Part shown: one piece after another, positions 10,875-21,400 of the stretch
How the letters are laid out: each line of letters begins with the position of its first letter
Numbering within the stretch: the first letter of the stretch is position 1
DNA from: Rebecca billardiae RCC1528
Taxonomy: Eukaryota > Haptophyta
Direction of reading: 5' to 3'
Length of the DNA stretch: 64,000 bases
NCBI GenBank assembly: GCA_965240325.2
Contig: OZ251225.1
Coordinates: 868,001-932,000, forward strand
Notes under the pieces: generated by a model
Seen by the model: the letters and a program-made list of their open reading frames with translations, nothing else
Database searches by the model: none
What the model was told of the DNA's origin: nothing
Translations under genes and position numbers: made by a program

Positions 10875-11299
10875 CGCGCCGTGACTGACTGCTCAGCGAC
10901 AGCAGCTTGCCGTGCGCTATTAAATTACGACTGCTAGCTAGCAGCTTATAATACGTCAACTGTCACTACTGAGACTGTCAGTCCGACAGACGGACAGTCC
11001 GGCCACTCCCGCCACGTTAGTGAGTCCGTCATCGGCGATAATATTAATAATACACATGTCACATCGTCATCGACAAATCGGACAATCGACATCGTCGGAT
11101 CCGAATCTGGCACTTATAATGTCTGATGCTGCTCTAGTAATCGTAATACTGATAGTATCGGACTCGGTCTCGGAGTGAGTGCCGATGACAGACCGTGATG
11201 GCGATGTGATGGCAAATTTTGTCCGAACGGTACTCACTGACTCTCACAGTCACAACGAATGGCAACGTGCCAACGTCGGGTACTGTCACTCACTTAGTC
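10875..11299. other. Gene-free interval downstream of the kinesin
   Basis: Lower-GC intergenic DNA. A perfect 14-bp palindrome CTGCTAGCTAGCAG lies at 10931-10944. Otherwise many short inverted words built on CACTGAC/GTCAGTG but no ORF, RNA gene or known repeat is supported. Confidence 0.4.
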
Positions 11300-11602
11300 T
11301 AGGGGGGCCAAACCGCCCATTTAAAAATGAAAAGCAAAGTCGCGTCGCATTTTCGCTCCGCCCTCGGCCTTTTAGGGTGGCGCGGAGCCTTTTTCTCGGA
11401 CCCCGCTCGAAAATCGAGCTTCACGCCTTCGGACCAAAGAAATAGAGGGGGTAGAACCGAAAGCTCTCCCGATTAATATGGTTTCAGACTGCTCGCTCCG
11501 GAACACCGGGCTTCAGCTTCGTCACGCCCTCAGGCGCGGAGATGCCCTGGTTGCTCCTCGCCCTGCACCTCGTCGCAGCCGCGCTGACTCTCGGCTCGTG
11601 CA

Positions 11603-12607
11603 GTGCACGCCCGACGTGCAGCCCGGGGCTTGAAGCCATGCGACCACGCAGAAACTCCACCGACCAAACCGACGACGCGAGCGGCGCCGGCGATGGTGTC
11701 TCCAGGTGCGCCCGCGACCGGGCCTGAGCGTCGAGCCCCAAACTTGCCCGCGTGGCGCGCGACTGCCCAACACAGAGATACTGCGCGTAATTTCGTGTCC
11801 CTAAAGTATGGAGCCAGCGGGGCAGTGTGCTTACCCACCGCTCGAACCTTGAGGGACACGAATCTCACCCGTTTTGGCGCCCCCGAACCGCCCTCGTTTC
11901 GTGCGCACTACAGGTTGGCGGCGAACTGGTGGGTTGGGGATATCAACATGGCAAAGGCGCTGGCGGAGCACCTGACGGGCAACGGCACGCCCCACGACAT
12001 CATCAAAGACCGAGCGCGGCATGTCCCCGGTGTCGTAGACGGACGGATGGTGTACTACGTGAAGCCGGCCGGGCAGCCGAGCTATCTATGCCCACCGGCT
12101 CCTGTTTTCCAGCTCGAGCAGTTGTTGGCGCCCCTCTACGAGGATGGGGCTGTCGAGGAGCGCGCGCTCGCTGCATTGCTCGCGCGCGACGAGTTCGCCG
12201 AGGTGCTGCGGTCTGTCGCGCCCACGGTGGGCGTGTCGCTCGATTCGTCGGACGGCGCGCACGGCACGGAGCTCGAGCCTCGGGCGAGAACACTCGGCCT
12301 CATCCTCGCACACAAGCCGTTGCGCGTGAATGACCGGCGAGACGCGGGCGGCGGGCTCGTGAGCGCGTATGCGCTTCTCGAACGAAAGCTCGGCGTCGGG
12401 CACCAACTCGCGCCTCCCGCCCCGCCGCCCCCTGCTCCGGAGGCACCGCCTCCAGGATGGATGAGGGCTGCGGCCGCCTCGCGGCGCGCCAGCGCCCGTC
12501 GTCCTCGCCCCACCGTCGTCCGCCACAAAACGTCGTCCTCCGAACTCGCCGACTGGGCGCCGATGCAACAGCGCGCCGACAGGATGAGGATACGTATAGT
12601 CGCGTAA
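11603..12607 (+). CDS. ORF 1 of the nested transposon, function unknown
   Basis: 334-codon open frame inside the nested transposon. The central part (from MAKALAEHLTGNGTPHDIIK, about 11948, to LLERKLGVGHQLAPP) looks protein-like with balanced composition; the first ~115 residues cross a 70-base inverted repeat (TTCGTGTCCCT at 11793-11803 with AGGGACACGAA at 11851-11861) and look less like protein, so the real start may be the ATG at 11948 or follow a spliced exon. The last ~50 codons (from 12457) are translated from dispersed repeat family E, suggesting the C-terminus was acquired from that repeat. No recognisable domain. Confidence 0.4.
   Translation: MHARRAARGLKPCDHAETPPTKPTTRAAPAMVSPGAPATGPERRAPNLPAWRATAQHRDTARNFVSLKYGASGAVCLPTARTLRDTNLTRFGAPEPPSFRAHYRLAANWWVGDINMAKALAEHLTGNGTPHDIIKDRARHVPGVVDGRMVYYVKPAGQPSYLCPPAPVFQLEQLLAPLYEDGAVEERALAALLARDEFAEVLRSVAPTVGVSLDSSDGAHGTELEPRARTLGLILAHKPLRVNDRRDAGGGLVSAYALLERKLGVGHQLAPPAPPPPAPEAPPPGWMRAAAASRRASARRPRPTVVRHKTSSSELADWAPMQQRADRMRIRIVA
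12457..12590 (+). repeat. Dispersed repeat family E, partial copy 1
   Basis: Begins GGATGAGGGCTGCGGCCGCC and ends GCGCGCCGACAGGATG; matches 18065-18200 (inverted) nearly base for base, and the cores at 26725-26785, 28190-28265 (inverted) and 60023-60095. It forms the 3' end of the ORF at 11603-12607. Confidence 0.75.
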
Positions 12608-12895
12608 TAATCTGCTATGTAATAAGTACGTACGTAAATTACATACAGTAATCCGGCGGCGAGCGCTGCTACTAGCAGTAGCAGGACTCACAGTGACAGT
12701 GTCACTGCCCCGAGTCATACAGACACAGCAGTGCCCGGCGCCGTGGCGCGCTGCTCACCTATATGTATATATAATATATCTGTGACTACTGATATGATGA
12801 CACGTGACGATATATATATCATCGATGACGCGCTAACTGACAATCATTGATGATACATCGTAGTCGAAGTCACTCGTCGTCAGCATGATCGCCGC

Positions 12896-14557
12896 TCACA
12901 GCAAAGGGGTCTGCACTCTGCCGCCCGCGCTGGCTGCATTGCCGAAGCACGCCTGCACGCCCTTCGTGATCAAGTTGAGGTGCTCGACATCAGCACCGTC
13001 ATTGACCTCGTCGTCGAGCAGGCAGCGCTGCTGCTCGCTCTCGATGTCTGCGAAGAACGAGTCCACCATGCGCTCATCAGCCTTCACCTCCTCTGCTGAC
13101 TGCCCTTCGCCATCAGCCTCGTCGACGTCTCCAAGCGCAATCGCCTTGGCAAGCGACTCACGATGCGTCAGCATCGCCTCGGGCGCCGGCACGCTGAGCT
13201 GGGCGCCGGGCGACTTCGCCGCGACCGTAGCGAGCTTGGTGCGCAGGTTGGCCCGCTGGCTCTCCACGGTGAGCGACGTGAACATGTGATCGAGAGCCGT
13301 GCGTGCAAAGTTCGGGCCGCGCACGCGCATGTACTTGTCCACGAGGAACTCGAAGAGGGCCAGCTGCTCCGCCTCGGCAGGCTTGGGGTCGGGCAGCGTG
13401 GCAGCGAAGAGCGCTGCGCACTCCGCACTAGCCAGGATGAGCTTGGACGCCTCGAGCATGATGTCGCCCCTGACGAGTGCGATGTGGTCCCGAGTGAGGA
13501 CGGCGACGACGTGCTCCTCCATCCTCCACACGAGCATGAATAGCTCCTTGCGTGGGAGGTAGAGGGCAGAGTCGTGCACGTTGCGCCTGAGCGTACGCAC
13601 CGACGGCAGATCCCAGAGGGACACGACATCGCTGCTCGCGAGCCCGTTCGCCTTGAGCCACGCGAGCCAAAAGGGCCCCGCTTCCAGGAGCGCCTTGGTA
13701 CCGTGGCAAGCGGCAGCCTGCACCTTGCGCATGAGCCAGCCGGTGAGGTAGTACAGGAGCTGGGCGCGGAGGTCCTTCACATCCGGCGAGCAGGTCGGTG
13801 GCACCTGGACGGGTGGGTGGGCGGCGAGCTTTTCGCACGTGGCCGCGAAGAGCGCCTCGTCCAGCTCGTCCAGGAGCGCGACGTGCAACATGGGCCGAGC
13901 GTTCACAGCTGACAAGCTCCGGATCGCCTCCTCTGCGCGCGCCGCGTGCTCCTGGATAAACGCCTGTCGTGTCTCACGCAGCTCCGAGTGGAAGGCCGAG
14001 CGCACGTTGCCGATCGCCGTGGTTGACTTCGCGCGGTGAGTCGCCATCACGTCGACCATGGCCCGCACGCGCTCCTCGAGCTCGTCCCCGAGCGCCGAGG
14101 CCAGCTTGTCGAAGCGGGCTGGCGTGGGATCACCCATCAACATCGCCGCATGAGAACTCGTCCGGCAGAACTCGACGGCGCGCTTGACGATGAGCGACCT
14201 GTCGCCTAGCTGCTTCAGCGTCGACTCGACGAAGCCGCTCACCGGCGCCAGCTTCACACGCTGGGGCGGATCGAGGTAGCGCTTGTACGCGAGGGCGATC
14301 TGCCGCTGGCTGAGCTTGTGCCGCACCTTGATGAGCTTCAGCTCCAGCACGCGGTCGATCTGCGGCAAGCCGTTGGCGTTCCCCTTCGTCTTCCTCTTCT
14401 CCCACTCGGCGCTCTTCGCCTGGAATACGGCGACGAGCTCCGCCCGTGCGGCATCGGTGAGCATGGCTGCGGGGATCAGGGGCGGACGACGCCAGTCTTT
14501 GCCAAGTGCGGCGGCGCGGAGCTGGGGCAAGCCGTCCGGACTCTGAAGCCCGGTCAT
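12896..14557 (-). CDS. ORF 2 of the nested transposon, transposase-like protein of unknown family
   Basis: 553 residues starting 17 bases inside the right TIR. Composition is normal for a folded protein. The N-terminal third is basic and helical (KLIKVRHKLSQRQIALAYKRY resembles a helix-turn-helix region). Around residues 270-300 is LLYYLTGWLMRKVQAAAC, which resembles the 'Y(I/L)xGxLxRK(L/V)' segment near the C-terminal end of P/THAP9-like and related DDE transposases; this is weak, by-eye evidence. The C-terminus is acidic. As the largest ORF in a cleanly bounded TIR element it is most likely the transposase or an accessory transposition protein. No zinc-ligand array or DDE triad can be identified with confidence. 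Confidence 0.55.
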   Translation of the reverse strand: MTGLQSPDGLPQLRAAALGKDWRRPPLIPAAMLTDAARAELVAVFQAKSAEWEKRKTKGNANGLPQIDRVLELKLIKVRHKLSQRQIALAYKRYLDPPQRVKLAPVSGFVESTLKQLGDRSLIVKRAVEFCRTSSHAAMLMGDPTPARFDKLASALGDELEERVRAMVDVMATHRAKSTTAIGNVRSAFHSELRETRQAFIQEHAARAEEAIRSLSAVNARPMLHVALLDELDEALFAATCEKLAAHPPVQVPPTCSPDVKDLRAQLLYYLTGWLMRKVQAAACHGTKALLEAGPFWLAWLKANGLASSDVVSLWDLPSVRTLRRNVHDSALYLPRKELFMLVWRMEEHVVAVLTRDHIALVRGDIMLEASKLILASAECAALFAATLPDPKPAEAEQLALFEFLVDKYMRVRGPNFARTALDHMFTSLTVESQRANLRTKLATVAAKSPGAQLSVPAPEAMLTHRESLAKAIALGDVDEADGEGQSAEEVKADERMVDSFFADIESEQQRCLLDDEVNDGADVEHLNLITKGVQACFGNAASAGGRVQTPLL

Positions 14558-16213
14558 TTCAGTCCGGGAGGTGAGCTTTCGGTTCTACCCCCTCTATTTC
14601 TTTGTTCGGACGCTCAGAGCTCGGTTCCGCTCCAGCGCGAGCGGCCGGAGGCAGTGGACCGCCGCGCGCTCGCGACCTTTGAGACGCCGAGATGGTCTCG
14701 GGTGCGCGCGCGCGTGACGCTGGTGGGCGCTACTGACCCGTGCCTTTGCGCCACCAGCGGCTCACCACCCGCTTCTTGGCCATCTCGCGCCGTGCGCGGC
14801 GCGCGTCGGCCGGCTTGAATTGGCGCGCTGCGTGCGCCCGTCACGCTACCGCACGGTGTGGCTCATGATCAACTCGCACAGTTGAGATCGATGCTCGCAC
14901 CAAGTGCCCATGTATGTATGTGGATGCCCAGCTCGCCTAACCTGCCCTGCTGCGCCGGAATCGCCGTCAGCAGACCGGCGCGAGCTCGCGCGCAACACCT
15001 CCGCGGAGCTCGCAACTGTCATGTTCCGCTTGTAGGGCCCGTGTTTGCACCTGCCGTGGCACTTGCGATGGTCAGTACGTTGGGTATGGGTCACGTGTGC
15101 CCTCTGATGGCGTCTGGGCGCCTCCCATTCGCCTCTCAGGACGTCGCGGACGTGCTCGCAGGCAGTCAGAGGCAGCGGTTGGCTCATTCGACAGGTCCGA
15201 CGTGCACTCGACCGTGCCTGCAAGCGCGCCCCTGTGACGCTCATGCCTGCAGAAGCAGATGCAGATGGGCCCTCATGCACCCTGGTGCGCCCAAGACCGG
15301 CGGGAGCGTCAGAGACCGTCTCAATCTTGACACCTTGCACACGCCGGCGCTTGCCGTTGGGCTCCGCGCAGCCAGCCAGGAGCGCCGAACAGCGCCGGAT
15401 CAGCCTCTGTAGGCCGAATATCCGCCCCTAAGCCCAGAAATAGCGCGGAACAGGGTAGTGCGTACCTATATGGACCAATCCCATCCAGCCTGGTTTGGTG
15501 CAGACACGCCAGCCACCGCCTGGAGCAGACGTTTGCTGCCGAATCGCATGCTCGGCACTGTGCCGCACTGCGACGACGACAGATTTGACCTGCCTCGTAG
15601 GTCTCGGCCAGGGAGCGGTGACGGTTGGCTCGAGTCACTTTAAACCTTGACTATGACCGAGAGCACTCCCGGGCTAAGGACGTGGGGCCGGTGCTTTGGG
15701 TCTACTATGTCTGCAATACGCCGTACGCGTGGCCGTATACACAGTCTGAAAACGTATCTCGCAGCTCGAGATCAGACGAGGCTGTATTCATCAGCATGGC
15801 GCCTATATACACAGTGGGTATGTAACGATCGGTGGCTTCTAGGAAACTACATATTTGACAGCCTGCCAGTACACAGCCTATATCGCATGTTGGGACCTGC
15901 TGCTGCTGGGGACTCAGAACGATCTCGCTGAGATGCTCTATCAAAGTGAGGTCGACATGGTCTATATGTCACATATAGGACGATCGTTACATACCGTTTC
16001 CAATAAGTTCAGGCTCATTCTAATAAGTAAATATGCTAGCCGTTACGCCCTATATTCAGGGTATGTGCCACCTGATTTTTTTACATGGCCGGCCCAGACC
16101 CCTCCAGAGGGCAAATGATCCAGCCCGAAATCAGCTCTAAACACTCGCTAGGACCCGCGCTCGTGGCCGTCACTCGTCAGTAACGCTACAGTGCCACTTT
16201 GGCCCGGCCCCTA

Positions 16214-16645
16214 CAGTTAGTCACTACCGTCGCGGTCGTCACGCAGCGGTTGCAATCTTCGGAGCGAGTCCGCGCTGGAAGTGAAACGGAAGTGACAGCG
16301 GGTCGAGTGAATATATGTGCGCATGCCCACAGGACAAACGCAGGGGCTCTGGAGTCAGGGCTGCTGCCTGTAGCTTAAGGCTGATGGCAAGCTGACGGCC
16401 TTCGTGAGCCCCTCGGCCTCGGCCTCGGCTCGTCGCACGCCCACCGGGCACCGGCCCAAACCCAGCACCATGCCAGAATGCACGATGCTGCCACCGTAGC
16501 CAGCAGGGCGAGGGCCCAGTGCACCATCTCAGTCCTGCAGGCTCTTGCGCCCATGTCGCCATGTCCTGTGCGCAGGTGGCATGCTCACGCCACGCCACAT
16601 GCTCGCGCTCGAGCGCGCAGCGAGCAGGCGGCGTGCGAGGTCCGC
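16214..16645. other. Gene-free interval
   Basis: Sequence between the right end of transposon A copy 1 and the stop of the small secreted protein gene. It holds the TTAGTC flank at 16217 and nothing else recognised. Confidence 0.3.
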
Positions 16646-17137
16646 TTAATCCTCCCGCTCCGCGCCCGTGTTGATGGTGGTGCCCCTGCAGTTGTACGGC
16701 GTGGGGTTGAGCTTGCACTTGTTCATGTTCTCCGGGCACCAGTCGAGGTACGGGCAGAGCACCTTCGAGTAGACGTTGAGGCGCGCGGTGTAGGCAGCGC
16801 CGGTCACGGCCGCCTGCGCGCGCACACGAGGCGTGGTACCGCAGCAGCACGTTCAACGCAGGGGATGCGTGAGATGGCAGGCGCACGCGCGTGTCATGTG
16901 GCATGCCCCGACTGCCCACCCCGCGTACTCGGCGCAGGCCGTAGCGCACAGGACGCGTGCACGCACCCAGATGGTGCACTGAACCGGGTTGAAGCTGCTC
17001 GGGCAGTTGTGGGAAAGCTGCCGCTCGTTCGTGCGCTCAGCCGACGCCGCCTCCGCCTGCTCTGCCACCGGGAGAGCCTGGCTGAGCGCAAGCAGCAGCG
17101 CGGCCGCCGCGACGAAAAGCAACCGCTTGCTCACCAT
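16646..17137 (-). CDS. Small secreted six-cysteine protein, two exons
   Basis: Exon 1 17137-16967, intron 16966-16814 (153 nt, GTGCGTGC...GCGCGCAG, phase 0), exon 2 16813-16646; 112 residues. The N-terminus is a classical signal peptide (MVSKRLLFVAAAALLLALSQALP, cleavage near residue 20-25). After a short Glu/Ala-rich propeptide-like stretch come six cysteines in NCPSSFNPVQC, VLCPYLDWCPENMNKC and PYNC, giving three possible disulfides, and an acidic tail. The second half (Asn/Pro around Cys) has no family I can name. A secreted or lumenal protein is inferred; function unknown. The splice was chosen because it joins the two Cys-bearing halves in frame with canonical sites. Confidence 0.65.
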
Positions 17138-18049
17138 TGTGCTGCTTGGCAGGGAGCGCGCGCAAACGCGAGGGCAGGCGGGGGGCAGCGGGCACGCGCG
17201 CCGGGCGCAGCTCGTGAGCGACGGTGTGCAGGCGACACGCTGGGTGCCGCGTCCATCTGCACTTCCCCACAGTGCTCGCTGGGGCCCGGAGACATCGCTC
17301 CGCCTCCGCTTACAGCGGCCGAGTCCGCGCGCCTCTGGGCCCGCCCGAGCACCCACCTTGCTGCTCCTCGCCTATGCCGAGCCCCTGTGGCGAGCGGCGC
17401 CGGAACCTGGGACGCCCACAACCGGCGCGGTCCGCGCGCCTGCCCAGCGCGTGCCTCCTACCTATCTCATGACCAAGTTTCGCCAGCATAGTTCAGACTG
17501 CTTTCATCTCGACTCTCGAGGCAGCACTTATTTGGTAGCAACCGATTGCTACCCACATGGAGGTGGTGATCCTCGTCGCCAACATTGGTCGGCATGCGGT
17601 TTGCGATCGTGGGGGATACGCTAAAATCGAACTACCATCTTCCTATTGAAACGGGCTCCCTTCTATTCAAAGCGGGTACATTAGTCCGGAGGGGTTTTGT
17701 CGGCCGTGCAGGCACCGCCTGCCCGGGAGCAGCCCGCCGAGGCCGACCTTGCCGTTGGGCAGCAGCCATACATGCAGGCCAGCACAAGCGGTGGGGTGGC
17801 ACCAGTGCCGGCCCCAGCCCGCAAGCGCAAACAGCCGGACGCCCCGGCCCCCGCAGCTGGACTGCTGGTGAGCCAGCGAGCCCTCCGCCGGGCAACAGCC
17901 CCTGCACTGGCTGCAGTGCGCCGGCTTTGAGGCCGACACGCCACACTGGGGCACACATCACCTGAGGGCCAGGCCTTCTGTGTGATAAGCTACCCCACTC
18001 ACCCCAGTCATGTCGCTTGATACACGCCTTCCCCAACCGACAGTGGGGC

Positions 18050-18345
18050 TCCACATTCCATACTACTACATCCTGTCGGCGCGCCGTCGCATCGGCGCCC
18101 AGTCGGTGAGTTCCGGACGACGACGTTTTGTGGACGACGGTGGGGCGAGGACGACGGGCGCTGGCGCGCCGCGAGGCGGCCGCAGCCCTCATCCAGGCCT
18201 CGCAGGCGGACGGCTGAACGAACCCATTCCGACGGCGCTACGATCGGCGACGGCTTCATGGGCGGTGACAGTTGGCCGGGGCCGCGTTACAATTTCTCGC
18301 CTGCCTAGTGCCTGAGAGCTCTGTGTGCGTCTCTTATTCTTAGTA
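18050..18345 (-). repeat. Dispersed repeat family E, most complete copy (2)
   Basis: Read on the minus strand it begins near 18345 with TAAGAATAAGAGACGCACAC, passes through ATGAAGCCGTCGCCGATCG and GAGGCCTGGATGAGGGCTGC and ends at GCGCGCCGACAGGATG (18077). The same order of blocks is seen in copies at 26680-26800, 28190-28435 (also inverted) and 59885-60110, and the AGAGACGCACACAGCTCAGG head recurs alone at 23477 and 33700. About 280 bp, no TIRs noticed. Confidence 0.75.
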
Positions 18346-18366
18346 AACTGTACGGGTACGCGTAAG

Positions 18367-18400
18367 GTACGGCTGTCATATCAGCGTATGACAGCCGTAC
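18367..18400. terminator. Perfect 14-bp stem hairpin in the 3' flank of the sulfotransferase-glycosyltransferase gene
   Basis: Arms 18367-18380 and 18387-18400 (GTACGGCTGTCATA / TATGACAGCCGTAC) are fully complementary with a six-base loop. It lies 38 bases past the stop codon of the minus-strand gene, so it would be in the 3' UTR. A role in RNA 3'-end formation or stability is only inference; it could equally be the footprint of a small mobile repeat. Confidence 0.4.
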
Positions 18401-18437
18401 TGCGTGACTAGCTTACAACGGTATACGGGCAACTCAC

Positions 18438-21400
18438 TCAGAGTGTCACGCCTGCGCCCGGCAGAACGCTCGCCGCGACGTGATCAGCCTCCGCCCACGG
18501 GCGGCGCGGGTCGAAGCCGGGGACGGTGTGCACCGCCACCTCGCTCGCCGCGCCAGCGCTGCCGCCATCGTCGGCGGGCGGCGGCGACCGGGCGAGAGCG
18601 ACGAGCCTTTCGAAGACGCCGAGGTCGCGGTACGAGCGCAGCGAGAGCTGCAGCCGCATGAGCCGCTCCGCGTGCGTGACGACCGACTCGAAGAGGTCGT
18701 CGTCGATGATCAGGTCGACCACGGCCTCGGCGAAGGCCTGCGCGTCGGCGCGCGGCACGAGCTTGACCGCGGAGCACGCGTCGGGCATGCAGCGCAGCCC
18801 CGCCACCGTCGTCGTCACCACGGGCACGCGCGCCTCCATCCCGGCCACCACCTTGGTCGAGATGCCCGAGCCAACAAACTGGACCGGGTTGATGAGCACG
18901 CGCGAGCGCTCGAGGAGCTTCGCCAGCGCGTCCGGCTCGACCTGGCCGAAGCACTCGACGGCCTTGAGCGCCTGCGCGTCCGCGCGCGACTGCGCCTCGC
19001 TGAGCAGCTCGTGCACCTCCGACGTCCAGTTGCGCGTGACCAGCTTGCCGCCGCCGCCCGCCGCCATGTTGAGGAACTTGTACCCGCCGACGAGCGCGAC
19101 GTTGGCGCGCATCGGCCGCGGGAGCGCGCCCAGCCGCTGCGCGATCACGGGCAGCACCTTGGTGAGGAACCAGCGCACGTCCTTCTGGTTGGAGCGGTGC
19201 GGCGTGCCCACGAACGTGATCAGCTCGCGCTTCGCCAGCGCGTGCTTCCGCTTCACCGGGTCGAGCCGCGCGGGCGCGGGCGGCGCGTACGACGCGTACG
19301 GCACCGTCTCGACCGTGGGCATGGTCGCGTCGTCAGCATGGCCGCCGCGCAGCTGCATGTACTGGAACTCGTCCTGCTCGGAGACGGTGTACAGGTTGTC
19401 GATGTGCGGGTGCGAGGCGAGCCACGCCTCGAACGCGCGCACGCGCGCCACGCGCTCCGCCGTGTCGCCCACCGACTGGCGGCGCAGCCAGTGGACGTCA
19501 TCGGTCAGGATTGAGAGCGGCAGCCGGCGACCGCCGAGCGCGCGCGCGCCGACCACCGCGTCGATGGCGAGCAGCGGCAGCGGCGTGAGGCCGACGCGGT
19601 AGAACCAGAGCGAGGCGAACACGGCCTCGATGCCGTGCGCCACGATCCAGCTCGCGTTCAGCCCGGACAGCGCGTCGTCCATCGGGTGCCACGTCACGCG
19701 GTGCGCGTGACGCCGCAGCACGTCGCCGCCCGCCGCGTGCAGCTGCTTGATCGACGTCGAGCGGTACACAAAGTGCACCGAGGCGCGCAGCTGGTCGAGC
19801 AGGTAGTGCATGATGGAGAGCAGGCGCACATCGGAGCCCTCCGTCCCCGAGGGCAGCCGCTCGTACACCACGAGGAACGACGGCGCAGCCGCCGCGGCCG
19901 CCGCCTCCTCCGCGCGGCCGGCCGCTGCGCCGGCGCCGCCGTCCCGGCGCGGCCGGCTCGCGCATGAGTCGCGGAGGGCGTCGGCCTCGTCGCTCACCAT
20001 CATGGACGAGGCGAAGAGGCCCTCGGCGGCCGGGCCAAGGCAGCACTCGGGCGTCGCCGCGTCCACCGCCGACGAGCCCATCGCCGCCTCCACCTCGAGC
20101 ATGCCGCCATCCTCGCCGAAGCCCGAGAGGCGCGTGTCCTCCCTCGCGCGCGCGACCGCCGCGCAGCACTGGCCGTGCGCGAGCCCAAACTGCTCGAGCC
20201 AGCCGAGCGCGTGGCGCCAGTTGCGCGCCTCGTACGCTGTGCGCACGAGCGCACCCTGCTCGAAGGACGGGCGCTCGTCGTACCGCAGCGCCCAGTGCGT
20301 GTCGCGCACGATCTCCACCGGGCCGAGCGCGCGCAGTGCCGACAGGACCGCGCAGCCGTGCGGCGCGAGCGCCGCGGCCATGGAGCCCGACCCGGCGGCG
20401 GCCGAGGCGGCGCCCGCGTCCGCGAGGCGGCGCATGTACTCGGCGGGCATGACGAAGAGGTCGTGCTCGTCCACGGGGCCCTTCAGCGTGTGCCGCAGCA
20501 CGTACGTGTCCGCGCGGCCGCGCCCGAGCGCCAGGTCGGGCGTGGCGAGCGTGCGCGTGATCGAGAGGCCGAGCCGGTCGTGTGGCAGCGTGCGGTGCTG
20601 CACGTACGCAAACGCCGCGCGGTAAAACTCGGCGGAGAGCACGCAGTCCGCGGTGGAGAGCACCGCCCAGTTGCCCGAGACGTGCGGCGCCGCGGCGCGC
20701 CACACCGCGCGCGCGTCGGGCAGCAGGCCCTCGCCGAGGAACGAGTCCGGGACCGTGAGCAGGACATCGCCCTCCCCCAGCAGGCGGTGCGAGACGGGCG
20801 GCTGGCCGCCGGCCGCGCCGCCGCCGCCTCGGCCGCCGCCGTGGGCGGCGGTGGTGACGAGGACGAGCTTGACGATGATGCGCTCGTTGAGCGCGTGCGC
20901 CGCGGCACGGCGCCACGAGAGCAGCGCCGACGTCAGCGCCACCCGCGACGTGCCCAGCCCGTACGCCCGCGCCACCTCCTCTGCGTCCCAGAGCGTGACC
21001 ACGTGCGTCAGGTGCGCGTGCGCGGACGTGTCGTACCCCTGCGCGCGCAGCCAGCCGCCGTGGCGCGCGTCGACGCGGGCGAGGTCGGCCTCGAAGTCGC
21101 AGATGGGCAGCCTCCGCGGCGGCGCCACGCCGCTCACGCACGGCCGCTGCGAGCGGAACCACTTGCCCATCCCGTCCCGCTTGAAGACGCAGACCGCCTG
21201 GCCGGGCGCACACGTGCAGTTCACGCGCAGCCGGCCGTTGCCCGACTTGAGGTACGCGAGCACGCCCGCGCGGCGGAAGGCGCCGGGCGCGCGGGTGAAG
21301 GGGTGCGTGTGCGACTCGGAGAGCGCCGTCTTCGAGTCCCAGCGCAGCGCGGCGATCCCCTTCGTCGCGCTCGCGTTCCCACCCGCCGCTTCGACCCTCC

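Larger units (their letters stand above)
11435..14604. mobile_element. Nested DNA transposon with perfect 31-bp TIRs and 7-bp target duplication
   Basis: Terminal inverted repeats 11435-11465 and 14574-14604 are perfect complements over 31 bases (start CAAAGAAATAGAGGGGG). The host-element sequence TTCGGAC is duplicated on both sides at 11428-11434 and 14605-14611; copy 2 of the host element has it once with one change, so the insertion is recent and cleanly bounded. Length 3170 bp. It carries two convergent ORFs (11603-12607 plus, 12896-14557 minus) separated by an AT-rich 290-base gap with TATATATAATATATC and similar runs. The superfamily is not assigned: a 7-bp duplication would fit P-like or some hAT-like elements, but no DDE triad was identified by eye. 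Confidence 0.9.
11300..16213. mobile_element. DNA transposon 'A', copy 1, interrupted by a nested transposon
   Basis: Left terminus TAGGGGGGCCAAACC (11300) and right terminus ...CACTTTGGCCCGGCCCCTA (16213) match, in inverted orientation, the two ends of the intact copy at 23722-25439. The left 130 bases plus 14612-16213 align along the whole length of that copy, so this is the same element with 3.18 kb inserted at 11428-11611. Flanks carry TTAGTC at 11294-11299 and again at 16217-16222, three bases off the end, probably a decayed target duplication. Without the insert it is about 1.74 kb. No conserved ORF: the longest reading (14858-15412) is frameshifted relative to copy 2 by a 10-bp insertion near 15170, so the element is likely non-autonomous. 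Confidence 0.85.
17138..18437. other. Gene-free interval with hairpins and repeat E
   Basis: No supported gene. An 8-bp perfect-stem hairpin GGTAGCAA-CCGA-TTGCTACC lies at 17534-17553. 17690-17930 is open in several frames but shows no family resemblance. 18050-18345 is repeat E copy 2. A perfect 14-bp hairpin is at 18367-18400 just beyond the stop of the following gene. Confidence 0.4.

Noticed and set aside
14858-15412. 184-codon ORF in transposon A copy 1 as a conserved transposon gene
   Set aside because: The corresponding frame in copy 2 (24493-24990) differs by a 10-bp insertion that shifts the frame; conservation is at the DNA, not the protein, level.
17697-17930. 77-codon frame with a KRKQPDAPAPAAG patch
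   Set aside because: Too short and compositionally simple; no homologous neighbour, repeat or splice evidence to call it a gene.
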